Assembly (NCBI GenBank): GCA_025924845.1
Contig: JAICHN010000293.1
Span: forward strand, 1-6,635
Length of the DNA: 6,635 nt
Direction of reading: 5' to 3'
Source: Chloroflexota bacterium
Lineage (GTDB): Bacteria > Chloroflexota > UBA5177 > JANWHV01
Shown here piece after piece: positions 1-5,362 of this stretch. The position numbers were made by a program, and so were the translations under genes. The notes beneath the pieces are model-generated. The model was given only the letters and a program-made list of their open reading frames with translations, was not told where the DNA came from and did not search any database. Every line of letters begins with the position of its first letter. Positions within the stretch are counted from its first letter, which is position 1.

Positions 1-145
1 CACGCGATACGACGGCGCGCATGGCATCGTAATCGTAGGCTACTTCGAGCGGCCCGAAGCAGCGTTCGCAGGCATGGATCGCCTCAAGAGGATAGCCTTC
101 GCCGCACACTCTGCAGCGCAAGTTGGTCGCGAACGTCCGTGCCAT
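1..145 (-). CDS. thrC: Threonine synthase, N-terminal 48 codons (runs off left edge)
   Basis: Threonine synthase is the PLP enzyme that converts O-phosphohomoserine to threonine in the cytoplasm, the last step of threonine synthesis. Only the N-terminus is visible. Reading from the ATG at 145, it begins MARTFATNLRCRVCGEGYP and contains a zinc-ribbon-like pair of CxxC motifs (C11/C14 and C26/C29). The second pair sits in ACERCFGPLEVAYDYDA, the typical opening of the zinc-ribbon thrC subgroup found in Chloroflexota, Firmicutes and archaea. The PLP lysine and catalytic domain lie outside the window, so paralogues with the same N-terminus (for example cysteate-synthase-like proteins) cannot be excluded. 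The start is fixed by an AGGAGGAGG ribosome binding site 6 nt upstream. The gene lies directly behind a SAM-I riboswitch, so SAM availability is expected to control it. Family call fairly sure; exact substrate inferred. Confidence 0.82.
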   Translation of the reverse strand, partial: MARTFATNLRCRVCGEGYPLEAIHACERCFGPLEVAYDYDAMRAVVSR

Positions 146-151
146 GCAACG

Positions 152-160
152 CCTCCTCCT
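152..160 (-). promoter_or_regulatory. Ribosome binding site of thrC
   Basis: The minus strand reads AGGAGGAGG followed by 6 nt and the ATG at 145. This near-perfect Shine-Dalgarno sequence lies just beyond the U-tract of the leader terminator, so it is transcribed only when termination is avoided. Confidence 0.85.
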
Positions 161-204
161 GAAAAAAGAAAAACCTCTCGTCGCCGGACGGCAGATCGAG
201 AGGT
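161..204 (-). terminator. Intrinsic terminator of the thrC leader (riboswitch OFF hairpin)
   Basis: On the minus strand ACCTCTCG (204-197) and CGAGAGGT (180-173) form a perfect 8-bp stem. The 16-nt apical part contains a further GCC/GGC pairing. The stem is followed at once by a U-rich tract (172-161: TTTTC then TTTTTTC). It lies between the SAM-I aptamer and the thrC ribosome binding site, the classic position for a premature terminator that forms when SAM is bound. Seen directly in the sequence; the regulatory sense follows from the known SAM-I mechanism. Confidence 0.88.
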
Positions 205-273
205 GGAGGATCGCTACGGCACCCACATATGGAAAATTCGGCGTGGCTACAACCGGGACGCCTCACTCTCATC
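194..273 (-). promoter_or_regulatory. Antiterminator pairing of the SAM-I expression platform
   Basis: The 3' side of aptamer stem P1 plus the next base (GATGAGAGTGAGG, 273-261) can pair with CCTCCACCTCTCGATC (209-194). This gives 13 base pairs interrupted only by three single-base bulges. The second partner contains the whole 5' arm of the terminator stem (204-197). P1 plus terminator and the antiterminator are therefore mutually exclusive: SAM stabilises P1, frees the terminator arm and stops transcription, whereas without SAM the antiterminator lets RNA polymerase reach thrC. The pairing was found by inspection, not by folding software. Confidence 0.8.
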
Positions 274-374
274 TGCCAGATACCACTCTGCCGGAATTGG
301 CACCCTTTCGCCTAACGCGACGGTTGCCGAGGCTTCATCGGGCCGGTCCCTCCGCCTCTCTGGATAAGAGCAAG
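262..374 (-). promoter_or_regulatory. SAM-I (S-box) riboswitch aptamer
   Basis: A 113-nt minus-strand element with the conserved S-box blocks in order. It opens with the P1 5' strand CTTGCTCTTATC (374-363), then AGAGAGGCGGAGGGAC with the kink-turn region. Next come the core GGCCCGATGAAGCC and CGGCAACC, a P3 hairpin, then GGTGCCAATTCC. A P4 hairpin with CAGA/TCTG arms follows, and the element closes with the P1 3' strand GATGAGAGTGAG (273-262). The two P1 strands form 12 continuous pairs including G-U wobbles. SAM-I aptamers bind S-adenosylmethionine and usually switch off methionine, cysteine or SAM metabolism genes. Here the only gene visible downstream is thrC. Confidence 0.95.
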
Positions 375-402
375 CAGTATTCATTTGTCAAGCTACCCAT
401 TC

Positions 403-432
403 ACACTACCAGGTTCCAACGAAGCCTGTCAA
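403..432 (-). promoter_or_regulatory. Promoter of the thrC/SAM-I leader transcript
   Basis: On the minus strand a perfect -35 box TTGACA (432-427) is followed after 18 nt by TAGTGT (408-403). A TGG immediately before the -10 makes it an extended -10 element. Predicted transcription would start near 396, about 20 nt before the aptamer, so the full riboswitch would be included. This is the only sigma70-like site I found in the right place. Confidence 0.65.
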
Positions 433-455
433 ATTGGTGCGGGCGCGAATTCCCG

Positions 456-467
456 TCTCTATAGAGA
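456..467. repeat. 12-bp perfect palindrome between divergent promoters
   Basis: TCTCTATAGAGA is its own reverse complement. It lies 23 bp upstream of the thrC -35 box and 18 bp upstream of the -35 box of the rightward operon, a position suited to a shared operator. No known regulator consensus is recognised, and a chance palindrome is possible. Confidence 0.35.
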
Positions 468-485
468 AGAAGCATCACTTTTCCT

Positions 486-513
486 TTGCCAAACTGTTTG
501 CCGCGTGTACAAT
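486..513 (+). promoter_or_regulatory. Candidate promoter of the bifunctional nuclease/dehydrogenase operon
   Basis: TTGCCA (486-491) and TACAAT (508-513) are separated by 16 nt, giving a sigma70-like promoter. The predicted start is near 520, leaving a leader of about 45 nt before the TTG start at 566. That leader begins with a possible small hairpin (AACCAGGC at 516-523 against GCCTTGGTT at 530-538, with one bulge). Confidence 0.6.
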
Positions 514-554
514 GGAACCAGGCTACCTCGCCTTGGTTACCGCTCTAGGGAAGT

Positions 555-558
555 GAGG
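555..558 (+). promoter_or_regulatory. Ribosome binding site that sets the TTG start at 566
   Basis: GAGG, in the context AAGTGAGGTC, lies 7 nt before the TTG at 566. There is no ATG or GTG with comparable support at the N-terminus, so this site decides the non-ATG start. Confidence 0.65.
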
Positions 559-565
559 TCGAGCA

Positions 566-1033
566 TTGGCGGTAAAGGTCTTTGTTGACAGCGTGCGGAT
601 AAACCTGGCTACGGAGACGCGCGTCGTACTCCTGAAGGACACTAAGATCGACCGCTATTTGCTGATTCACATCGGTGAGTGGGAGTCGTACGCCATCGTC
701 GCCGAATTGCATGGCCAGAAGAGTGCCCGGCCCTTCACCCACGATCTTCTCCAGACAGTGATCGATCGGCTCGGCGCTAAAGTGACCAGTATCCTGGTGC
801 ATAGTCTGAGAGATGAAGTTTTCTTCGCGTCACTCTTCATCAGCCAGGGCGACAACGAAATCGAGATTGATGCCCGACCCAGCGACTCTATTGCCCTGGC
901 CGTACGTTGCGGGGCACCCATCTTCGTGGAAGACGCTGTGTTTGACCAGGCCGGGTTTAAGGATTCCAGCAAGGAAGAGGACGAGGAAAAATTGTCCGTC
1001 TTCCGGGACTTCGTCAATCAACTCGACTTCTGA
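566..1033 (+). CDS. Bifunctional nuclease (BFN/DUF151) family protein
   Basis: A 155-residue cytoplasmic protein that is essentially one BFN (DUF151) domain. The family is named after plant proteins reported to have nuclease activity on DNA and RNA. The role of bacterial members is poorly defined, so no pathway is claimed. Visible family signatures are the N-terminal strand VKVFVDSVRI (residues 3-12) and RPFTHDLL (55-62). The stretch DARPSDSIALAVR (102-114) is the best-conserved block, and PIFVEDAVFDQAG (118-130) follows. An acidic tail (about 134-155) ends in FRDFVNQLDF. Length is normal for the family. Translation starts at TTG, supported by GAGG 7 nt upstream, and the N-terminus matches relatives. 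The stop TGA shares its A with the ATG of the next gene, so the two are probably translationally coupled. Confidence 0.88.
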   Translation: MAVKVFVDSVRINLATETRVVLLKDTKIDRYLLIHIGEWESYAIVAELHGQKSARPFTHDLLQTVIDRLGAKVTSILVHSLRDEVFFASLFISQGDNEIEIDARPSDSIALAVRCGAPIFVEDAVFDQAGFKDSSKEEDEEKLSVFRDFVNQLDF

Positions 1034-2007
1034 TGCTGGTACTGTCGGAGTCTGATGTAGACCAGCTCTTACCGGTCGAAGCGGCCGTGCCGTTGGTACA
1101 GGCGGCGTACGTGGCCTATTCCCATGGAGAAATCACCTGCCCGCGCCGGCTGGGCCTCCCGTTGCTTCCCGAAGGAGCGGTGCTCCTCAGTATGCCGGCC
1201 TTCGATGGACGTGAATTTGCCGGCGTCAAAATAGTATCGGTGCAGCCGGAAAATGCGCGGCGCGGCCTGTCCGTGGTGCGAGCGACCTATCTGCTGTTTG
1301 ATGGTGCGACCTGTGAGCCGCTGGCGATTATGGGCGCGACCCGGCTAACCGCGATCCGCACCGGCGCCGCGGGCGGCGTGGCCGCCCGACTGCTCGCGTC
1401 TCAGGATGCCGATACCCTGGCCCTGATCGGTACCGGGGCGCAGGCCGAGACCCAACTCATGGCCGCGGCCGCGGTGCGACCGATTCGCGAGGTCTGGGTT
1501 CACAGTCGCGATCCAAAGCATATTGATCGATTCATTGCGCGCCTGTCCCCATTGGTCAACGCACGCCTTCACGGGGCTGCCTCGCCTTCCGACGCGGTGC
1601 GCCGCGCCCGCATCGTGGTCACCGCCACCAACGCCGCTGCTCCGGTGTTCTCGGCTGAAGACATCCAGCCTGGAACGCACATTACGGCCGTAGGGGCCTT
1701 TACCACGGCCATGCAGGAGGTGCCCGACGCGGTGGTGGCGGAAGCGGCGGTCTATGTCGATGCCCTCGATGCCGCGTGGCACGAGGCGGGCGAGCTTGCT
1801 GGGCCATTCGCGCGGGGGCTGATTGGGCGGACCCATGTGGTCGGGGAAATCGGCGCCCTCGCGGCGGGTGAGCTTCCAGGGCGAACGTCGGCGGATCAGA
1901 TCACGATGTTCAAGTCGGTTGGACTGGCTGCTCAAGATCTGATCTGCGCCGCCGCCGCTTATCGCCGCGCCGGCACGACAGGCGTGGGAACAAGGGTCTC
2001 GCTCTAG
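1033..2007 (+). CDS. Ornithine cyclodeaminase / mu-crystallin family NAD(P)-dependent enzyme
   Basis: A 324-residue soluble enzyme of the ornithine cyclodeaminase/mu-crystallin family. Members include ornithine cyclodeaminase (ornithine to proline plus ammonia), archaeal alanine dehydrogenase, and ketimine or pyrroline-2-carboxylate reductases. The true substrate cannot be read from the sequence. Visible features are the N-terminal substrate-domain segment and GVKIVSV, whose K66 probably matches the family substrate-binding lysine. RLTAIRTGAAGG follows (R109 likely binds carboxylate), then the Rossmann loop LIGTGAQA (131-138). VYVDALDAAWHEAGEL (241-255) carries the probable conserved acidic residue, and TMFKSVGLAAQDL (291-303) is the C-terminal family signature. 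Length is typical. The ATG overlaps the upstream TGA (TGATG) and no clear ribosome binding site is seen, so expression probably depends on coupling to the BFN gene. Annotated relatives are often only 'OCD family'. Confidence 0.85.
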   Translation: MLVLSESDVDQLLPVEAAVPLVQAAYVAYSHGEITCPRRLGLPLLPEGAVLLSMPAFDGREFAGVKIVSVQPENARRGLSVVRATYLLFDGATCEPLAIMGATRLTAIRTGAAGGVAARLLASQDADTLALIGTGAQAETQLMAAAAVRPIREVWVHSRDPKHIDRFIARLSPLVNARLHGAASPSDAVRRARIVVTATNAAAPVFSAEDIQPGTHITAVGAFTTAMQEVPDAVVAEAAVYVDALDAAWHEAGELAGPFARGLIGRTHVVGEIGALAAGELPGRTSADQITMFKSVGLAAQDLICAAAAYRRAGTTGVGTRVSL

Positions 2008-2043
2008 CACAGGTTGGCGTACGCTTTTCCCGCGTCCCCTGGC

Positions 2044-3381
2044 CTACTCCTCCTCGGCCAGGCGCGCTTCCCGCTCCTTGCGGGTCAGGCGGCGCGAGGT
2101 GGGCGCCTCCGTCACGAAGCCCCACACCAATTCCGTCGGGCCGATATATACCACATCGCCGTCTACCACGCCTGCCTGTTCCAGCGCCTTGGTCACGCCG
2201 AAGAGGCGTAGCAGATCTTGCAAACGGTCCAGTCCCTCCTCATTGTCCATTTCGGTCATGGCCACGGCCCGCTCGGCCCGCCGATTATGCACACGGTAGG
2301 CGCCCTTGAGGTGTTCGATGCGGAGTTCTTCGATCTGGGGCGGAATAATGATCGTTTCCGGCTCGGGAATGGTCGCCGCCTGGCGCGCGCGCGCTTCCTC
2401 CAGCAGCCGACGCACGGCGCGCAGGAGAGCTTCGATGCCGTACCCTGTCGCGGCTGAAATGGGGAACGCCATAATGTCATGCGTCGCCAACGCCGCCGCG
2501 AGGGCAGACCAATTGGCCTGGGCATCCGGCAAGTCCTGCTTATTGATCGCAATCACCTGAGGGCGATTCGCCAGGTCCGCTCGATAGAGGGCAAGCTCGC
2601 GATTAATTACCGCGATGTTTTCCAGGATGGTATCAACCGCGCCGGCCGCACCATCCACGACATGAATCAATACGCTGGTCCGCTCCACATGGCGCAGAAA
2701 CTCATGACCTAGCCCGTGTCCCTCGTGAGCACCTTCGATCAGGCCGGGAATATCGGCTACGACAAAGCTATAATCGTCACTCACCGCGACGCCAAGATTG
2801 GGGCTGAGCGTCGTGAATGGGTAGTCCGCGATTTTGGGACGCGCGGCGCTGATCACGGAAAGCAGGGTGGATTTGCCGCCGTTCGGCAGGCCCACCATGC
2901 CGACATCGGCGATCAGTTTCAGCTCCAGGATAAGCGTGCGCTCCTCACCAGGTTCGCCCTTCTCGGCGACTCTGGGCGCCTGGTAGGTCGCCGTGGCGAA
3001 GTGCGTGTTGCCCAGGCCGCCGCGTCCCCCCCGGGCTACCATAAGGCGCTGCCCCAGCACCGACAGGTCGCCCAAAACGGCGCCAGACTCGTCATGTACG
3101 ACGGTACCGAGCGGCACCGGGATCAGTACGTCCTTGCCGGCGGCGCCGTGCCGATTGCGCTCGCTGCCGTTCCCCCCGTGCTCGGCCCGAAAGTGACGCT
3201 GATGCACGTAGCGATACAACGTGTTCAAGTTGGGATCGGCGACGGCATAGACCGTTCCGCCGCGGCCCCCGTCGCCCCCGTCAGGGCCGCCCCTGGGTAC
3301 GAACTTCTCACGCCGAAAGTGTCGAGAACCTGCTCCACCGGTGCCGGAGCGCACAAATATCTTTACCTGATCACGAAACAC
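2044..3381 (-). CDS. obg: GTPase Obg (CgtA)
   Basis: A 445-residue Obg GTPase, a conserved, usually essential protein that binds the large ribosomal subunit and links its assembly to GTP/ppGpp state. Domains are complete. The N-terminal glycine-rich Obg fold (1-158) begins MFRDQVKIFVRSGTGGAGS and contains PRGGPDGGDGGRGG and ARGGRGGLGN. The G domain has G1 GLPNGGKS (164-171), switch I YPFTT (187-191), G3 DIPG (210-213), G4 NKQD (280-283) and G5 SAA (309-311). A C-terminal OCT domain spans about 355-425 and a charged tail follows. All nucleotide-binding motifs are intact; the G1 loop has Gly where Ala or Val is more common. The start is GTG at 3381, chosen because the N-terminus then matches the family exactly. 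It overlaps the upstream roadblock gene by 11 nt, with GGAG 4 nt before it inside that gene, implying translational coupling. Confidence 0.96.
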   Translation of the reverse strand: MFRDQVKIFVRSGTGGAGSRHFRREKFVPRGGPDGGDGGRGGTVYAVADPNLNTLYRYVHQRHFRAEHGGNGSERNRHGAAGKDVLIPVPLGTVVHDESGAVLGDLSVLGQRLMVARGGRGGLGNTHFATATYQAPRVAEKGEPGEERTLILELKLIADVGMVGLPNGGKSTLLSVISAARPKIADYPFTTLSPNLGVAVSDDYSFVVADIPGLIEGAHEGHGLGHEFLRHVERTSVLIHVVDGAAGAVDTILENIAVINRELALYRADLANRPQVIAINKQDLPDAQANWSALAAALATHDIMAFPISAATGYGIEALLRAVRRLLEEARARQAATIPEPETIIIPPQIEELRIEHLKGAYRVHNRRAERAVAMTEMDNEEGLDRLQDLLRLFGVTKALEQAGVVDGDVVYIGPTELVWGFVTEAPTSRRLTRKEREARLAEEE

Positions 3382-5239
3382 TGGACTCCAGTAACAGACC
3401 GCGCAGGCTGCCTAGCGGTCGCTTTAAATGCCGGCGCAACATGCCGAGGCGAGCCGGATTGCCGAGCAACACCGCCAACACCGCGTCATTAGAAAGTGAC
3501 GAGAGCACCAACACCGCCTCGTTCGATTCGAGAGTAATGCCGGCTATGCTCCCCAGGGCACATCGATCCGCTTCCAGACCGGCAACGGTAATCAGCGTCG
3601 CAAGATGCTGGTTAGTACGGCTGTCACCGCTCTCCGCCCCTCTTTCCAGCATAACAGATCCGTCGGCCGCCATCAGCTTTACGAAAAGAACGTCGGCAAG
3701 CTGAGCCACGCCTTCCAACTCCTGCCCTGCCCGCTCCTCCTGCTCGGGGGTTAAATAGGTCAGATCGGTGAGCGGCATGGTGCCCGGTTCCGGATCAATG
3801 GAACCTCGGTATGCGCCAAAGACCAAATCATCCCGATGCGGTTCTCTCGACTGTCCAGGATCCGCCGGATACTCGGCAATCGGGATTGAAAACGTCGGCA
3901 ACGATGACTCCCCCCCAGGCTGTGCCAGACGGCCACTGGGCGAAGGGTGCGGGGCATCGTCGTCCACCAGTTCCGCCGTTGAGAAAACGTGCGTTTCAAA
4001 GCCGGCACCAGGCAAGTCAAAATCTTCCATCAGTTTAGTGGCATCGAAGTCGATCGTCGACTTGGCGAAGCGGCTCTCGACATCTCCTGGCCGTGGCTGC
4101 CCAGCCGCGCCCGAGGTAGAGAGCCTGGCGCTTCCCGCCTCGGGATCGGGTTTGAGGGCACGCAATTCCAGCAACCCCGGATCGAACGGCACGGCTCCCA
4201 CGAGTCCGCCCATGGTGACAGCGGGAAGAGGGCCGGTGTTCAAGCTCGGCTTAAACGCGTTTAGCGCCGAATCGGCGCCAAAGTTGGCGGACGGGGGAAG
4301 GGATCCCCTCGGCGCTGACTCACCACGAAGAATGGCCCGAATATCCAGAGCGGGAGCATTTAAGCTCCCCGTCATGGACTGGCCTGCCACGGCACCGGGA
4401 AGTTCGCGGCGCTGGGCAGGGTCGACGATCCCCATGCCGCCGCTCCGCGCGGCGAAGGGATCGTGGTTCAGATTGCCTGTGCCGCCTCTCGGCTCGGTCC
4501 TGGTAGGCGGATCGCCCGGCAATGTACCGGTAAAACCAAACCGATCGGACAGGGGCGTACGCACTTCCGGGACCGAAAAGCCGTGGCCCGCCGGCGATCG
4601 GTCTTCGGCTACCATGCCCGGCAATTCGCGCCGCGTCCCAGCGCTGCCTGCATCCTCGACCGACGGCGCGAGTGGAAGAACGTGGGCCAAACGCTGGGAC
4701 CCGCTAAAACGCGCCGCCATGGGGTCCAATGCCGGAGCACGCGGCGCGGCGATTGGCTGTGTACTGAAGGGTCGGCCGAGCGCGTCACCGGGCAAGGCCG
4801 GACGACCAAGGGTCGGAAGAGGTCCGGTGGCATCCGAAGGTCCGGCTCCGCCGAACGGTGCTCGAGTGGGAGGGGGGGGTTCAATGACTCGTTCTATTTC
4901 CGGGGCAGGGAGCCTTGGCCGCGCGGACGCGCCCAATCTACCAGGGGAGGAAGATTCCGTTCCCCATGCCGGCTGAATCGGATCCGCCGCGTGTTGGCCG
5001 CTCGGTGTTTCTCGGGCAACATCCCGCTTAGCGCCGGGATCTTCCGTGAATGGAGAGGCAAGGGTGAGCTTACGCAGTCGGGCGTCCAATTCGGCGACCG
5101 CGGGGTCGGTGAGAGCAGGGGCCGGTTGGCGGCTCGCCCGTGTCCCAAGCAGCGCACCGGCCACGCCGACAAGGAGAAGGAGCCCAACGATCATGCCGCC
5201 CACCACGACAATGTTGATTAACTGCGATGCCAGTATCAA
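3371..5239 (-). CDS. Membrane-anchored protein with long disordered linker and C-terminal roadblock/LC7-like domain
   Basis: A 622-residue protein of unknown function in three parts. Residues 7-31 form one hydrophobic helix (INIVVVGGMIVGLLLLVGVA) followed by Arg, suggesting an anchor with the bulk in the cytoplasm. Residues about 35-490 are rich in Pro, Gly, Ala and Ser, with no recognisable fold. This linker contains recurring short motifs: RRELPG-x-VA twice (203-211, 278-286), DPxAAR twice, and TGxLP or TGxLN five times. Residues about 505-612 resemble a roadblock/LC7 domain: a helix, the hairpin VLFVKLMAADGSVMLERG, a helix, strands around ALGSIAGITLESNEAVLVLSS, and a closing helix. Roadblock proteins such as MglB bind and regulate small GTPases. 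TTG at 5239 was chosen because AGGAGGT lies 5 nt upstream and the membrane helix follows. The gene's 3' end overlaps obg by 11 nt. Roadblock call is by pattern, not search. Confidence 0.72.
   Translation of the reverse strand: MILASQLINIVVVGGMIVGLLLLVGVAGALLGTRASRQPAPALTDPAVAELDARLRKLTLASPFTEDPGAKRDVARETPSGQHAADPIQPAWGTESSSPGRLGASARPRLPAPEIERVIEPPPPTRAPFGGAGPSDATGPLPTLGRPALPGDALGRPFSTQPIAAPRAPALDPMAARFSGSQRLAHVLPLAPSVEDAGSAGTRRELPGMVAEDRSPAGHGFSVPEVRTPLSDRFGFTGTLPGDPPTRTEPRGGTGNLNHDPFAARSGGMGIVDPAQRRELPGAVAGQSMTGSLNAPALDIRAILRGESAPRGSLPPSANFGADSALNAFKPSLNTGPLPAVTMGGLVGAVPFDPGLLELRALKPDPEAGSARLSTSGAAGQPRPGDVESRFAKSTIDFDATKLMEDFDLPGAGFETHVFSTAELVDDDAPHPSPSGRLAQPGGESSLPTFSIPIAEYPADPGQSREPHRDDLVFGAYRGSIDPEPGTMPLTDLTYLTPEQEERAGQELEGVAQLADVLFVKLMAADGSVMLERGAESGDSRTNQHLATLITVAGLEADRCALGSIAGITLESNEAVLVLSSLSNDAVLAVLLGNPARLGMLRRHLKRPLGSLRGLLLESSVS
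3410..3712 (-). other. Roadblock/LC7-like domain (residues about 510-610 of the 622-aa protein)
   Basis: This stretch shows the alternation expected of a roadblock/LC7 (MglB-like) fold: helix, two strands joined by an ADG turn, helix, three strands, helix. It is much less Pro/Gly-rich than the preceding linker. The closing helix (ARLGMLRRHLKRPLGSL) matches the usual 'lg-lr-l' ending of such domains. Confidence 0.65.
5147..5221 (-). other. N-terminal transmembrane helix of the roadblock protein
   Basis: Codons 7-31 encode an uninterrupted run of Ile, Val, Leu, Gly and Ala with no charged residue. Arg-Ala-Ser-Arg follows at 34-37. There is no clear signal-peptidase site, so a retained anchor with the C-terminus inside is more likely than secretion. 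This fits the proposed cytoplasmic roadblock domain. Confidence 0.75.
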
Positions 5240-5244
5240 GGAGT

Positions 5245-5251
5245 ACCTCCT
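5245..5251 (-). promoter_or_regulatory. Ribosome binding site that sets the TTG start at 5239
   Basis: The minus strand reads AGGAGGT, then 5 nt, then TTG. The same bases form part of a small inverted repeat, GTACC (5261-5257) against GGTAC (5247-5243) with a 9-nt loop. It could partly mask the ribosome binding site, but it is short and may be accidental. Confidence 0.75.
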
Positions 5252-5323
5252 CGCTTGGTACGACCGTCACTATTCCGTGGGGTATCCCGTTGCTTTCATA
5301 TAAGGCCTACCCAGCGTGGCTGC

Positions 5324-5352
5324 ATTGTAGCATGTGATTTTCGTGAGAGTAA
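5324..5352 (-). promoter_or_regulatory. Candidate extended -10 promoter for the roadblock-obg pair
   Basis: In the 123-nt gap after the radical SAM gene the minus strand has TGCTACAAT, a good extended -10 (TACAAT at 5329-5324). A poor -35 (TTACTC, 5352-5347) lies 17 nt upstream. It would give a leader of roughly 78 nt. Read-through from the upstream gene is also possible, since no terminator hairpin is seen in the gap. Confidence 0.5.
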
Positions 5353-5362
5353 GCGGGAAATG

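Noticed and set aside
146..260. T-box (tRNA-sensing) leader upstream of thrC
   Set aside because: No T-box AGGGTGGNACC antiterminator sequence is present; the S-box motifs explain the leader fully.
362..391. Second TTGACA on the minus strand (391-386) as a thrC promoter
   Set aside because: Its -10 region would fall inside aptamer stem P1, so the transcript would lack a functional aptamer.
74..464. Short plus-strand open frames across the thrC start and leader
   Set aside because: They lie antisense to thrC and the riboswitch, have no ribosome binding sites, and encode low-information Arg/Ser-rich peptides.
1345..2010. 221-codon minus-strand open frame opposite the dehydrogenase gene
   Set aside because: It is rich in Arg, Gly and His as expected for an antisense shadow, and the plus strand carries conserved OCD-family motifs throughout.
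2017..2035. GCGTACGC palindrome followed by TTTT between the convergent genes, as a terminator
   Set aside because: The palindrome has no loop, and the alternative ACGC/GCGT stem has only 4 bp, so neither makes a convincing intrinsic terminator.
2716..3492. 258-codon plus-strand open frame antisense to obg
   Set aside because: The opposite strand is an unmistakable complete Obg GTPase; the plus frame has no family features.
3768..4976. 402-codon plus-strand open frame opposite the roadblock gene's linker
   Set aside because: It is a shadow of GC-rich Pro/Gly/Ser coding sequence. It has no recognisable domain, and the opposite strand has a membrane helix, a strong ribosome binding site and a folded C-terminal domain in one frame.
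4463..5221. 252-codon plus-strand open frame
   Set aside because: Antisense to the roadblock gene's N-terminal half; no domain and an Arg/Gly-rich composition typical of a shadow frame.
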